Of a stretch of DNA of 64,000 nucleotides, positions 44,878 to 54,741 are shown piece after piece; position 1 is the stretch's first letter, and each line of letters starts with the position of its first letter. The notes beneath the pieces were generated by a model. It saw nothing but the letters and a program-made list of their open reading frames with translations. It made no database searches and was not told the origin of the DNA. A program made the position numbers and the translations under genes. The stretch spans positions 292,041 to 356,040 of the forward strand of contig JAEZRE010000020.1 in the NCBI GenBank assembly GCA_023412915.1. Reading direction: 5' to 3'. This DNA is from Bacillota bacterium (GTDB lineage Bacteria; Bacillota; Clostridia; Acetivibrionales; DTU013).

Positions 44878-45120
44878 AGATTGTTCTCCTAAAAAATAAT
44901 TTAGATTTTATGAGTAATCAACACTTCAATTTTCAGTTTATAGATAAGAGTAATAAAAAATCTTAGTTTGCATTTCATAACCAGCGGAACCTGCTTCCAT
45001 GATACCATGTTTATCCATGCGAAGGAAATATGCATTTGTTGCAGTTACCATTTTCCCGATAGTTCGGAATTTATAAAAATTTCGAACCAACTCTGCCTGC
45101 TGCCTCAGAAAAAATCAAAG

Positions 45121-45149
45121 CGAAACAAAAGAATCGTCCCTGCGTTTCA
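45121..45149. repeat. Dispersed repeat copy A (CGAAAC...GTTTC)
   Basis: A 28-nt stretch of the form CGAAACAAAAGAATCGTCCC, then TGCGTTTC, is repeated with one mismatch at 60892-60919. It lies in the 341-bp gap 44878-45218, where no gene is seen. A GGGACATATAC string 26 bp further on recalls the palindrome at 29758. Confidence 0.6.
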
Positions 45150-45218
45150 TTGAATGAAAAAAGCATCGGGACATATACTAAAAAAATCATTATATGTTGC
45201 ATTGCCTTGAGGTAAAGT

Positions 45219-46232
45219 ATGAAGAGGACCGGGTTGCTTTTTTCCATCTGTGCCGCACTGCTGATAGCCATGTTTGCCAACGGTCTGTATATGCTGTTGT
45301 CTCCCCGGACCACCAGGCAAAGACCGTCGCCCAAGCCTATAAGTGACATTTCGGAGCCGATTAGGCTGGATATGGGAATGAGGGCTCAATGGCCAAACGG
45401 TCCGGATTCTTCGGGGCAATATCTGCAGGAAGAATATACTGAAAATCCCGGCTACGACGCTGTCGGAGAAAGCAGGAACGAAGATCGGGAACTTGTCAAT
45501 CTGATGGTGCTCGGCTTGGACAGGGATAAAACGCGATGTGATGTGATTCTTTTATTCCAATATGACCCCGCAGCGCAGAAGATAAACCTTCTGTCGGTCG
45601 CGCGGGATACAAGGGTAGTAGTGAACGGCAGCTATTGCAAGATAAACGCTGTTTATTCCAAAGGCGGAGAAAGGCTGGTTGCCAAAAAAATATCGCAGAT
45701 TACGGGGCTTCCCGTGCATTATTACATTACATTGGATTTCGAGGGCTTCAGAAAAATAATCGATGTATTCGGCGGAGTGGAATTCTATGTCCCTTTCAGG
45801 ATGAATTATGACGACCCCACCCAGAATCTCCACATCCATCTGAAGAAAGGGCTGCAGGTGTTGAACGGCAAGAAATCGGAGCAGCTCGTACGATACAGGA
45901 AAGGCAATGTAAAAGGGCAGGGTTACCTCGAAGGGGACATCGGAAGGATCAAAATGCAGCAGGATTTCCTCAACGCATTTATAGACCAGAAGCTGAAACT
46001 CAGGTACATTTCAAAGGTGGACGAACTCTTCGGTATACTCAGCAGTTATATGAAAACCAACATAACCCTGGAGGATGTTTCCTACTACATTACCGATATC
46101 CCTAAAATCAGGGGAAGCAAGGTTGAAGCCATCGTTATTCCGGGCGACAGCAGGGTCATAAACGGAGTGTGGTACTATATATATGACCGCAGCAAAACCA
46201 AGGCTCTCATCAGGGAACACTTCACTTTTTAG
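45219..46232 (+). CDS. LytR-CpsA-Psr (LCP) family protein
   Basis: 337 residues with TTGAGG upstream. A membrane anchor lies at residues 5-27 and the domain is outside the cell. LCP hallmarks are VLGLDRDKTRCDVILL, LLSVARDTRVVV and the Arg-rich LVRYRKGNVKGQG, YLEGDIGRIKMQQDFLNA stretch. LCP enzymes attach teichoic acids or polysaccharides from a lipid carrier to the wall. The GtrA-like gene nearby may belong to the same surface function. Confidence 0.92.
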   Translation: MKRTGLLFSICAALLIAMFANGLYMLLSPRTTRQRPSPKPISDISEPIRLDMGMRAQWPNGPDSSGQYLQEEYTENPGYDAVGESRNEDRELVNLMVLGLDRDKTRCDVILLFQYDPAAQKINLLSVARDTRVVVNGSYCKINAVYSKGGERLVAKKISQITGLPVHYYITLDFEGFRKIIDVFGGVEFYVPFRMNYDDPTQNLHIHLKKGLQVLNGKKSEQLVRYRKGNVKGQGYLEGDIGRIKMQQDFLNAFIDQKLKLRYISKVDELFGILSSYMKTNITLEDVSYYITDIPKIRGSKVEAIVIPGDSRVINGVWYYIYDRSKTKALIREHFTF

Positions 46233-46361
46233 CCGCAAGTCTCTTTGTTTACAGAAAATTAACAATTAAATGCCTGTTTATTACCAGTTAGCTGCCAATA
46301 TTTAAGGAGCGTTTAAGCTTTTCATGCAAAAATTAAGAAAAAGCTTTTGGGAGGTAACTGA

Positions 46362-48440
46362 ATGGGCACAGTGGTACCCGGTATAAACCGGATCAGTTTT
46401 TTCAGGGGAAAGGCCTTCAAAGTAATTGCAATTTGCCTTGCGGTCATAATTGTCGTCGGAGGCGTATTAATATTCCTGCGTATCAGAAGACAGAACACAA
46501 ATAATGCCGTTGAACAAAGGACGGCAGTAGTGACGAGAGGTCAGCTGGTAGATAGTATCGCGGGGTCGGCGCCGGTAGAATCAGCAAACAGGAGCGAACT
46601 GTCGCCGAAGGTGACTGCGACGCTGCAGCAGATAAACTGCAAGGAAGGCGACCAGGTCAAAAAGGGGGATGTGTTGTTCGTACTCGACAATACCGACGCG
46701 CTTATGAGTATTGAGAACACGCAGAATCAGATTGCGCAGATGCAGCTGACACTCGACAGCACTGCCGGCAATGTAAGCGGCCTGAATGTCAACGCGCCGT
46801 TCGGCGGTCAGGTGACCGACATCGGCGTGAAGGAGGGCGACAATGTCAACAAAGGCGGCACGCTGATGACTTTGACGGATGTTTCGTCGCTTAGCGTAAC
46901 GCTGCCTTTCAGCGGTAATTCGGCTAAAAACATAGCGGTAGGCCAGAAAGCCACAGTGTACATTCCCGACCTTATGCTTTCCGTGGAGGGCACGGTGGCG
47001 TACAGGAGCAGCAAGCCTTATACTACCGCGTCCGGCGGGGAATTGTACAATGTCGAAATCTCGATAAGGAATCCCGGTTCGCTCACCGAGGGAATGAAAG
47101 CGAACGCCGAACTCAAGGCTGACGGAACTGCTTTGGACAGTGTCGAAAGCGCAAGTCTTACATATAAAAACAAAAAGATACTCAGAAGCGACGCCGGGGG
47201 AACTGTTACAAGCATAAACGTAAGAGAGAACGAATTCGTCAATTCGGGAGATGTGCTCGTAAAGCTTGAAAATGAAGACCTGCTTCTGACTTCATCCACG
47301 AACAATATAAAAATGGAAAGTCTCAAATCCCAGCTGGAGATACAACAAAAACAGCTCGATTATTACACGATCACGGCTCCGTTCGACGGTACGATAACAA
47401 GCATGAGTACAGCAAATGCAGGTGATACGGTAAAACAGGGCGAGCTGCTCGCAGTGGATTCGGATATGAATCATCTGCAGTTCTCCATTTCGATCGATGA
47501 GCTTGACATATCTAAAATCGCCGCAGGTCAGGCTGTAAATATAACGGCGGAAGCGCTGAGCGATACAAAAACGGCTCCGCTTACGGGGAAAGTCACCAAA
47601 ATCGCTATGGAGGGCGACACCAGCAACGGCGTCACTACGTATCCGGTAACTGTAACTGTCGACGATAACGCGGCGGGTAAGCTCAAGACCGGTATGAATA
47701 TAGACGCCGAAATACTTGTAAGCAATAAGCAGGATGTTCTGATGATACCTCTTGAAGCGGTAACTGAAATCGGAGGCAGAAGCTTCGTTTATGTAAAAGG
47801 TACGGACAGCAACCAGACTGGAAAGACAGGTCAGAACAATCAGTCGGGTAAGGAAAACTCCTCCGGTCAGAATTGGCGTAACGGCCAATCCGGACAGGGA
47901 AACCCCTCCGGCCAGTCCGGCCAAAACGCCCAGTCGGGTGGTAACGGCCAGAACGCCCAGTCGGGTGGTAACGGCCAGAATTGGCGTAATGGGACTGGAT
48001 CGACAAGCGGTTCGGGCATCAGGCGCTCATTCAGGGGCGGGAATACCAGCGGAGCGGCAATAGGAGCCAGTAACCCGGGTGCGGCGACAGGGGCAGACAC
48101 TTCGGGAGCTGCCATAAAGCCGAATGCTGCAGGGAAGGCCTCCGGAGCTAAAGCTTCAGGAACGGCGGCAGGCGCGTCCGGCAGATCCTTCAGGCAAAAT
48201 GCAAATTCCTATTATGTGGGCGCAGTGCTGACCGAGGTTCAGACCGGTACCAGAAACGATACATACATCGAGATAGTCGGCGGCTTATCGGAGGGACAGG
48301 TGGTCGTACTGCCCAAAGTCACGGCATCTTCTTCAAATTCAGGTAACGGCAACGGACAGAACAACAGGAGGACCGGCATCATGGGCGGGACCTTCCAGGG
48401 CGGCGGTATGCAGGTAGCAAGGCAGGCTTTCCCCGGCTGA
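46362..48440 (+). CDS. MacA-like periplasmic-adaptor-type efflux protein with low-complexity insert
   Basis: 692 residues with GGGAGG seven bases before the ATG. A membrane anchor (about 19-41) is followed by two biotinyl-lipoyl-like halves (KEGDQVKKGDVLFVLDN and NEFVNSGDVLVKLEN), a beta-barrel part and a membrane-proximal part. Between about residues 484 and 610 lies a Gly/Asn/Gln/Ser/Ala-rich insert with exact tandem units, followed by the end of the proximal domain (YYVGAVLTEVQTGTRN) and a second Gly/Asn-rich tail. It is the adaptor of the MacB-type ATPase and permease that follow. The insert is unusual in length and probably extends into the cell wall. Confidence 0.88.
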   Translation: MGTVVPGINRISFFRGKAFKVIAICLAVIIVVGGVLIFLRIRRQNTNNAVEQRTAVVTRGQLVDSIAGSAPVESANRSELSPKVTATLQQINCKEGDQVKKGDVLFVLDNTDALMSIENTQNQIAQMQLTLDSTAGNVSGLNVNAPFGGQVTDIGVKEGDNVNKGGTLMTLTDVSSLSVTLPFSGNSAKNIAVGQKATVYIPDLMLSVEGTVAYRSSKPYTTASGGELYNVEISIRNPGSLTEGMKANAELKADGTALDSVESASLTYKNKKILRSDAGGTVTSINVRENEFVNSGDVLVKLENEDLLLTSSTNNIKMESLKSQLEIQQKQLDYYTITAPFDGTITSMSTANAGDTVKQGELLAVDSDMNHLQFSISIDELDISKIAAGQAVNITAEALSDTKTAPLTGKVTKIAMEGDTSNGVTTYPVTVTVDDNAAGKLKTGMNIDAEILVSNKQDVLMIPLEAVTEIGGRSFVYVKGTDSNQTGKTGQNNQSGKENSSGQNWRNGQSGQGNPSGQSGQNAQSGGNGQNAQSGGNGQNWRNGTGSTSGSGIRRSFRGGNTSGAAIGASNPGAATGADTSGAAIKPNAAGKASGAKASGTAAGASGRSFRQNANSYYVGAVLTEVQTGTRNDTYIEIVGGLSEGQVVVLPKVTASSSNSGNGNGQNNRRTGIMGGTFQGGGMQVARQAFPG
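47925..47978 (+). repeat. Two identical tandem 27-bp units in the adaptor gene
   Basis: Units at 47925-47951 and 47952-47978 encode NAQSGGNGQ twice in frame, with degenerate copies on both sides. Copy changes would keep the reading frame. Confidence 0.85.
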
Positions 48441-48477
48441 TAAATTGATTGCCATACCGCAGATTTGGAGGATAAAT

Positions 48478-49155
48478 ATGATAACACTTAAAAATATATT
48501 CAAGACATATGAAATGGGAGAAACCAGCGTAAACGCCCTGTCGGACGTATCGCTCCATGTGGCTGAGCACGAGTTTGTGGCGATCGTCGGTCCGTCCGGT
48601 TCGGGCAAGTCGACGCTCATGAACATATTGGGCTGCCTTGACGTACCGACATCCGGCAGTTATACGTTAGCCGGCAGGGAAATCAGTAATATGAAGGACA
48701 ACGAGCTGGCCGACATAAGAAATACAAAGATAGGCTTCATATTTCAGGGCTTCAATCTCCTGAAAAAGCTGAACGCGGTTGAAAATGTCGAACTGCCGCT
48801 TGTATATCAGGGTATCGGTCAAAGGGAAAGATACCGCAGATCGGTAGAGGCGCTGGAAGCCGTCGGCCTGGGCGATAGGATAAAGCACACCCCCAACGAG
48901 CTATCCGGAGGTCAGCAGCAAAGGGTGGCTATTGCACGCGCGCTGGTCAGCAATCCTCCCATACTGCTTGCCGATGAACCGACCGGAAACCTCGATTCGA
49001 AATCGGGTATGGAAATAATGAAGATAATACATGACCTTCACGGCAAGGGAAACTCGATAATACTGATTACCCATGACAACCATATCGCCGAACAGGCAGG
49101 CAGGGTCGTACGCATAATCGACGGCCAGATATCCGAAAACAGGGAGGTGGGTTGA
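48478..49155 (+). CDS. MacB-type ABC transporter ATPase
   Basis: 225 residues from the ATG at 48478, seven bases after GGAGG. Walker A is GPSGSGKST, the signature is LSGGQQQRVAIARAL, Walker B is ILLADEPTGNLD and the switch is ITHDNHIAE. It is the LolD/MacB type that drives mechanotransmission through the permease encoded directly after it. Together with the adaptor it probably exports peptides, lipids or antibiotics. Confidence 0.95.
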   Translation: MITLKNIFKTYEMGETSVNALSDVSLHVAEHEFVAIVGPSGSGKSTLMNILGCLDVPTSGSYTLAGREISNMKDNELADIRNTKIGFIFQGFNLLKKLNAVENVELPLVYQGIGQRERYRRSVEALEAVGLGDRIKHTPNELSGGQQQRVAIARALVSNPPILLADEPTGNLDSKSGMEIMKIIHDLHGKGNSIILITHDNHIAEQAGRVVRIIDGQISENREVG

Positions 49156-50340
49156 TTGGGTTTGATGGAAGCATTCAAGATGGCGGTCAAGAGTATACTG
49201 TCAAACAAAGGACGCTCGATGCTGACGATGCTCGGCGTCATCATCGGCGTTGGAGCGGTAATTGCCGCAGTGGGCTTTGCGCAGGGCACTACGAAAAACA
49301 TTACGGATTCGATTTCCAGTATGGGCACCAATCTTATACGTGTCAACATAATGGGCAGAGGCAGCAACAGAAATGTTTCCTACGAACAGATGAAAACCTT
49401 TGCAGACGAAAACAGCAGTATCATCAGCGGAGTAGCGCCTCAGATGAGCGTTTCCGGTGTAACTGTCAAAATGGCCTCGAAAACGATGAACACGACCAGC
49501 GTCATGGGTACGTCGCCGGACTATGAAGATATCAACAGCAGGCCCGTCTCATCGGGAAGGTTCCTGATAGACAGCGATCTGAACAACAGGTCCAAGGTGG
49601 CGGTTATCGGAACTGCTGTTGTCAATGCGCTTTTCCCCGGACAGGATCCACTCGGACAGAAGCTCAAGCTTAACGGCAATATCTTTACAGTAGTTGGCGT
49701 ACTTACGCAAATGGAAACAGGCGAGGCCAACACGGGGGACGACTTCATAGTAATACCCGTCACTGTAGCGCAGAGACTCGGGAGAAACACGGCTATAAGA
49801 AATTTTTCGTTTAAGGCTCAGGATTCGGCAGATATGGATAGCGTAGTCGAAAAAATCAAAGCGTTTCTGCTGGACATCTACAAAAATGAAGATGCCTACA
49901 ACGTCACAAACTCACAGCAGATGCTCGATACGCTCGACCAGATTACCGGAATGATGATGGCGATGCTCGGAGGGATTGCGGCGATATCATTGGTCGTAGG
50001 AGGTATCGGTATAATGAATATTATGCTTGTATCAGTTACGGAAAGAACCCGCGAGATCGGTATCAGAAAGGCCATAGGAGCCAAGAAAAGGAACATATTG
50101 ATACAGTTTCTGATAGAAGCCGTCATGATAACGGGCCTTGGAGGATTGATAGGAATATTATTCGGAGTCTGTATCATTAAATTCATTTTCGGCGGGTTGA
50201 ACATTGTACCGGAAGCCTATTCATCCTTCTGGATGGCGTTGTCCTTCGGTATCTCGCTGCTTACAGGCGTGGCGTTCGGCATGTTTCCCGCGGTAAAGGC
50301 GTCCAACCTCAACCCGATAGATGCTCTGCGGTTTGAATGA
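49156..50340 (+). CDS. MacB-type ABC transporter permease (FtsX-like)
   Basis: 394 residues from a TTG at 49156 that follows the ATPase stop codon directly and has GGAGG upstream. One membrane segment near residue 22-42, a large outside MacB-PCD domain (about 45-260), and three membrane segments at the C-terminus with the FtsX core (SVTERTREIGIRKAIGAKKRNI). It works with the ATPase and adaptor before it. An SLH protein gene follows after 65 bp. Confidence 0.94.
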   Translation: MGLMEAFKMAVKSILSNKGRSMLTMLGVIIGVGAVIAAVGFAQGTTKNITDSISSMGTNLIRVNIMGRGSNRNVSYEQMKTFADENSSIISGVAPQMSVSGVTVKMASKTMNTTSVMGTSPDYEDINSRPVSSGRFLIDSDLNNRSKVAVIGTAVVNALFPGQDPLGQKLKLNGNIFTVVGVLTQMETGEANTGDDFIVIPVTVAQRLGRNTAIRNFSFKAQDSADMDSVVEKIKAFLLDIYKNEDAYNVTNSQQMLDTLDQITGMMMAMLGGIAAISLVVGGIGIMNIMLVSVTERTREIGIRKAIGAKKRNILIQFLIEAVMITGLGGLIGILFGVCIIKFIFGGLNIVPEAYSSFWMALSFGISLLTGVAFGMFPAVKASNLNPIDALRFE

Positions 50341-50405
50341 TTTGCGGTTACTGAATGAAAATACAGTGATTCTTGATTAATGGAGAATGTTTAGGAGGTT
50401 TTACA

Positions 50406-52409
50406 ATGAAAAAATTCCTGGCTTTACTGATCGCCCTTTCAATACTGGCTTTATCGGGCACGGCTCTGGCGGCGAGCAGCGATGTGCCGCAGACCTCGCC
50501 GTATTACGGAGCCGTCGCACGCGTAACTTCACTCGGTTTGATGGACGATACGGCTAATAATGCTTTCAAACCTAACGATATAACGACCCGCGAGCAGTTT
50601 GCCAAGCTGATCGTAATGACGGCAGGACTCAGCCATACCGCGGATTCCATGAAGGGCTCGACCATATTTCCCGACGTGCCTGCAAACGGTCAGAATAACG
50701 GTTATATCAATCTTTGCCTGAGCAAAGGTTACATGGCGGGACTCGCCGACGGTAAATTCCATCCTAAGGACGGCATTACATACGCACAGGCTGTCACTGC
50801 CATGATCAGAGTACTCGGTTATACCGACGCCGATATACCCGGTACGTGGCCCAAGAACTACATTGAGAAGGCGAAGGTGCTGGGTCTTGCGGTCAACGGT
50901 TCACCGACAGCCGACTCGAAGGTGCAAAGAGGCGTCATGGCACAGTTGCTCGATGTGCTGCTCGATACGGAGGTAAAAGCGGCAAACGCCCAGACTGAGG
51001 CAAAGACGCTGGCCGAGGCTTCCGGGCTTACCGCTTCCGGCATGTATACGGTCTATAGCAAGCCAGTTGTGTATTATAAGGCCGATGTAGCCAATTCAAA
51101 GCTTGGCGGTATCGACCTTAGCGGTAAACTCAATATAGTAAGAAATTCAGTGGACAACAGTACGAACCCGGCCGCCGTAACCAACGGAGAGGCTATAAGA
51201 CCGGGCGATATACAGGATTTCAACATTTTATACCAGGTGTCTGACAAATCCGGCAAAAACAAATACGTACTTGTAATAGACAATAAGATCTCGGGGACTC
51301 TCACAGGCATACTGCCTGACAAAAATGCCCCGACAAAGGTTGAAGTCGACGGAAAGGCATACGATCTCGACAAGAACTTCGACACTTCCAAGCTCACCGG
51401 AACCAACTCGTTCAGCCTTGACGACGGAGTGACGCTGCTGCTCGGCTGTGACGGCAAGGTCGTCGATGTGCAGGAAGCCCTGTATTCCGACAATTCAAGC
51501 TTTGCATTCGTCATGAATTATACCAGCTACAAGTCTGTCGACAGCAATGATTACGGGATCACAAGGTATACGGTGAAGCTGCTGATGTCGAACGGCTCGG
51601 TCAACACCTTCGACTGCAATACGAGCCCTGTGGCGCTGAAGGGGAAGCTAGTTGCCTTCGCTAAAAATTCGGATAAATCGGTATCCCTGACGGAATTGAA
51701 TTACACAACGCCCGGTGAAGTCGATATCAATAAGGATAGCAGAAAGATATATTCCGGTGGCGATATCTACGGAAACGATATTGCAGGCAATGTTAAAATA
51801 TTTAATTTCCTGTCCAACGATGATCAGCTGGATGCGCAGGCCGAGGTACTGGGCTGGTCCGACTTGCCCTCCGGCAGGCTGCAATCGGGTACGACTCTGT
51901 TTTTGAACAAAACAGGCGATTTTGAAGATGTAAATTTGATACTGCTCGACAATATATCCGGAAAATCATATCAAATGGGCGTCGTCAAGTCGGTCAGAAC
52001 CAATACCCTTACCTCTACCGACTCGACTGCATACACTTTTACCATTGTTATCAACGGAAAGGATTATACATATACTTCGACCGGCAATGATCACGGTATC
52101 AGCGTGGGCTCGGTAGTGAGAGTCAGCATATCCGGCAATTCGGTAAACAATCTGCTCGAGGTCAGAAATCCCGATACCCAGTCCAATATGATACAGGCTG
52201 TCGATAAGGACAGGATCAGGGTCAACAGCCGTACGTACAGGTTTACCGACGACAAGCTCATATATCTTGCCGGCCCGGATGGAAACGTAAGGGCCATCGA
52301 CGCGTCGCAGCTCAGGACCGACGCAATGTATGCAAATGTTTCGGTATTTACCGACATCGGCTATGCTTCAGGCGGCAAAGCAGAAATGGTCATTGTCAGG
52401 ACCTATTGA
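50406..52409 (+). CDS. S-layer homology (SLH) domain surface protein
   Basis: 667 residues from the ATG at 50406, behind AGGAGG. A signal peptide (KKFLALLIALSILALSGTALA) is followed by two to three SLH repeats at about 25-190 (YGAVARVTSLGLMDD, FKPNDITTREQFAKLI; FHPKDGITYAQAVTAMIRVL). The remaining 480 residues are beta-rich without a known enzyme motif. SLH domains bind pyruvylated wall polysaccharide. Being 65 bp after the MacB-type permease and ending with a strong terminator, it may be part of the same transcript. Confidence 0.9.
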   Translation: MKKFLALLIALSILALSGTALAASSDVPQTSPYYGAVARVTSLGLMDDTANNAFKPNDITTREQFAKLIVMTAGLSHTADSMKGSTIFPDVPANGQNNGYINLCLSKGYMAGLADGKFHPKDGITYAQAVTAMIRVLGYTDADIPGTWPKNYIEKAKVLGLAVNGSPTADSKVQRGVMAQLLDVLLDTEVKAANAQTEAKTLAEASGLTASGMYTVYSKPVVYYKADVANSKLGGIDLSGKLNIVRNSVDNSTNPAAVTNGEAIRPGDIQDFNILYQVSDKSGKNKYVLVIDNKISGTLTGILPDKNAPTKVEVDGKAYDLDKNFDTSKLTGTNSFSLDDGVTLLLGCDGKVVDVQEALYSDNSSFAFVMNYTSYKSVDSNDYGITRYTVKLLMSNGSVNTFDCNTSPVALKGKLVAFAKNSDKSVSLTELNYTTPGEVDINKDSRKIYSGGDIYGNDIAGNVKIFNFLSNDDQLDAQAEVLGWSDLPSGRLQSGTTLFLNKTGDFEDVNLILLDNISGKSYQMGVVKSVRTNTLTSTDSTAYTFTIVINGKDYTYTSTGNDHGISVGSVVRVSISGNSVNNLLEVRNPDTQSNMIQAVDKDRIRVNSRTYRFTDDKLIYLAGPDGNVRAIDASQLRTDAMYANVSVFTDIGYASGGKAEMVIVRTY

Positions 52410-52437
52410 TCCGCCTCGAATATCATTTTGACATAAG

Positions 52438-52480
52438 GGATGTTTCCGGTTTGGCCAGTTGACCGGAAACGTCCTTTTTT
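52438..52480 (+). terminator. Intrinsic terminator of the efflux/SLH operon
   Basis: GGATGTTTCCGGT and ACCGGAAACGTCC form a 13-bp stem (one wobble) with an 11-nt loop, followed by TTTTTT. Confidence 0.88.
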
Positions 52481-52647
52481 ATAGTATTTGCTTGAAAAAT
52501 GATAAGTATTTTATATAAATAATAAGTTTTTACAATAGACGATCGGGTCGTTATTATACAATAATTTTTAGTATACACAACGGCTGAAATTTGATAATCT
52601 TTTTCTAAGGTGATAATATCCGATATGAGAGAGCGTGAGTAAAGCTG

Positions 52648-53910
52648 ATGCAGTCAAATGATTATGGTTTCGATTATGATCGGGCAAAGCGCGACGCAGA
52701 AGTTTTCAGCCGTTCGACTGGGATTGGATGCATTGTCATAGATAACGACGGCAATACGGTAATCGAGGCATGCAGCGGGAAACCCTGCTCGTTTTGCGGC
52801 GCTGTCCGGCAGAAGGGCAAGGACTGTCTGAACGCCCACCTGTACGGCAGCTATCAGGCTGAAAGATTCGGCGGAAAATATATATTTTTCTGCCCTATGG
52901 GGCTGGTGCATTGGGTATCGCCCGTTACCAGGGAGGGTATAATGAAGGGGGCAATGCTCGGCGGCCCCGTAATGATGATGGAGCCGGATGAATTCCTGCT
53001 TGACGAATTGCTTGCCAACAATCACCTGGATGAAGCTACGATACGGGTACTGAAACAGCACCTTCAAGAAGTACCGATCATCAGCCCCGAAAGTGTCAGC
53101 GAGCTTTCGGAACTGCTGTATATAGTCGCTTCGCATATTTCGGGCGAGACTGCGGCGGCGTATCAAAATGACAGGGATTATCAGGAGCAGCAGTCCGAGA
53201 TATCGGAATACATTCATTATATAAAGACGATGGGCGGCGATGAAGCCGATAATTACCCGGTCGAAAAAGAGAGGGAATTGCTTTCGCTCATTTCGCTGGG
53301 CGATAAAGCCGGTTCACAGAAGGTGCTGAACGAGATTCTCGGGCATATATTCTTCTCGACCGGAGGCAATTTTGAAGTTATCAAGGCCCGGATACTGGAA
53401 TTGGTTGTATTGCTTTCAAGGGCGGCGCTTGAAGGCGGCGCGGATGTCGAGCAGATATTCGGCCTAAACTATAAATATCTTTCGCAGATACATGATTTCA
53501 AATCAGTAGAAGAACTGTCATTCTGGCTTTCGAACATCATGGCAAGGTTCACGGATTGCGTGTTCAATCTGACGAGTGTAAAGCATATTGACGTTATATA
53601 TAAGGCTATTGATTATATAAAAAGAAATTATATGAAAAAGATCACGCTTGAGGAGGTAGCATCTAATGTGAATCTAAGCGCAACGTATTTCAGCGCGGTA
53701 TTCAAGGATGAAATGAAATGCAACTTCAACAGCTATGTTAACAAAATAAGGATAGAGATGAGCAAAAAGCTGCTGTCCGACAATACGATACCTCTCGTTG
53801 ATGTGGCGAACCTGGTGGGTTATGAGGATCAGAGCTATTTTACGAAGGTATTCAGGAGTCAGACAGGGATTAGCCCGGGAAAATTTCGGGAAAGAAGAGG
53901 ACAACAATAA
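52648..53910 (+). CDS. PocR-domain AraC-family regulator
   Basis: 420 residues. The N-terminal sensor (about 15-165) is a PocR domain: CSGKPCSFCGAVRQKGKDCL and YIFFCPMGLVHWVSPV give the Cys-rich core. The C-terminal 100 residues are the AraC DNA-binding domain (VASNVNLSATYFSAVFKDEM and VANLVGYEDQSYFTKVFRSQ). PocR-type regulators sense small organic compounds and often control B12-dependent pathways. The ribosome binding site is weak. It stands 30 bp before the corrinoid protein gene, which it probably activates. Confidence 0.9.
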   Translation: MQSNDYGFDYDRAKRDAEVFSRSTGIGCIVIDNDGNTVIEACSGKPCSFCGAVRQKGKDCLNAHLYGSYQAERFGGKYIFFCPMGLVHWVSPVTREGIMKGAMLGGPVMMMEPDEFLLDELLANNHLDEATIRVLKQHLQEVPIISPESVSELSELLYIVASHISGETAAAYQNDRDYQEQQSEISEYIHYIKTMGGDEADNYPVEKERELLSLISLGDKAGSQKVLNEILGHIFFSTGGNFEVIKARILELVVLLSRAALEGGADVEQIFGLNYKYLSQIHDFKSVEELSFWLSNIMARFTDCVFNLTSVKHIDVIYKAIDYIKRNYMKKITLEEVASNVNLSATYFSAVFKDEMKCNFNSYVNKIRIEMSKKLLSDNTIPLVDVANLVGYEDQSYFTKVFRSQTGISPGKFRERRGQQ

Positions 53911-53940
53911 TTTATATAATAATATTTCAGGAGGTTTCAA

Positions 53941-54579
53941 ATGGGTATATTGGATGATATATCAATCAATCTGCAGCAGGGAAAGGCTAAAGTAGTAAAG
54001 GAACTGGTTCAGAAGGCAATCGACGATGGAATGGATGTTCAGACCATACTGGACGAAGGCCTTTTGGCAGGAATGTCGATAATCGGAGCAAAATTCAAGA
54101 ACAACGAAGTATACGTTCCTGAAGTCCTGATAGCCGCAAGGGCTATGAATACGGGTTCCGCCCTGCTAAAGCCATTGTTGATATCAAGCGGTGTAAAGGC
54201 CAGGGGAAAAGTTGTGCTCGGCACCGTTAAAGGCGACCTGCACGATATAGGCAAGAATCTCGTAAGGATGATGCTGGAAGGCAAGGGACTGGAGGTACAC
54301 GACGTCGGAGTAGACGTACCGGCGGATAAGTTCGTTGAAAAGGCGAAGGAAGTAGACGCTCAGATCATAGCCTGTTCAGCACTGCTCACGACTACGATGC
54401 CCGAGATAAAGAATGTTATCAAAGCAATCGAAGAAGCGGGTTTGAGAGACAAAATCACCGTCATGGTCGGCGGAGCGCCTGTGACAGATGCTTTCTGCAA
54501 GCAGGTCGGAGCTGATATTTATACTCCTGATGCCGCAAGCGCCGCTGAAGAAGCTGCAAAAGTCTGTGCGCAAGCCTAA
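53941..54579 (+). CDS. Corrinoid (methyltransferase) protein, MtaC/MtbC-like
   Basis: 212 residues with AGGAGG upstream. The N-terminal helical cap (about 1-85) and the B12-binding Rossmann domain with D99-x-H101-x2-G104 (GTVKGDLHDIGKNLV) are present, and ALLTTTMPEIKN and VMVGGAPVTDAF also fit. H101 coordinates the cobalt. Such proteins carry methyl groups between a substrate-specific methyltransferase and an acceptor enzyme. A MtaA/URO-D-like partner lies at 60934, but no MtaB/MtbB-type substrate methyltransferase is seen in the window. A terminator follows. Confidence 0.93.
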   Translation: MGILDDISINLQQGKAKVVKELVQKAIDDGMDVQTILDEGLLAGMSIIGAKFKNNEVYVPEVLIAARAMNTGSALLKPLLISSGVKARGKVVLGTVKGDLHDIGKNLVRMMLEGKGLEVHDVGVDVPADKFVEKAKEVDAQIIACSALLTTTMPEIKNVIKAIEEAGLRDKITVMVGGAPVTDAFCKQVGADIYTPDAASAAEEAAKVCAQA

Positions 54580-54608
54580 ACTTTTAAGCTGTTGCAGTAT
54601 ATCATCGG

Positions 54609-54650
54609 ACCATGAAAAGATGCCGGATCGTATCTTTTCATGGTTTTTTA
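54609..54650 (+). terminator. Intrinsic terminator after the corrinoid gene
   Basis: ACCATGAAAAGAT and ATCTTTTCATGGT form a perfect 13-bp stem with a 10-nt loop, followed by TTTTTA. Confidence 0.88.
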
Positions 54651-54741
54651 CTTTTCTTGCCGCATTGAATTTTACATACCGGTTTGATATAGTTCTTATA
54701 TGAATTAGTTTGGCTAAAAACGCATCAAAAGGAGTGTTCTT

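Noticed and set aside
47292..47924. 210-codon minus-strand frame inside the adaptor gene
   Set aside because: It mirrors the lipoyl-like and low-complexity coding sequence and lacks a ribosome binding site.
47925..47978. Tandem repeat as a possible CRISPR
   Set aside because: Units are directly adjacent without spacers and are in frame within a coding region.
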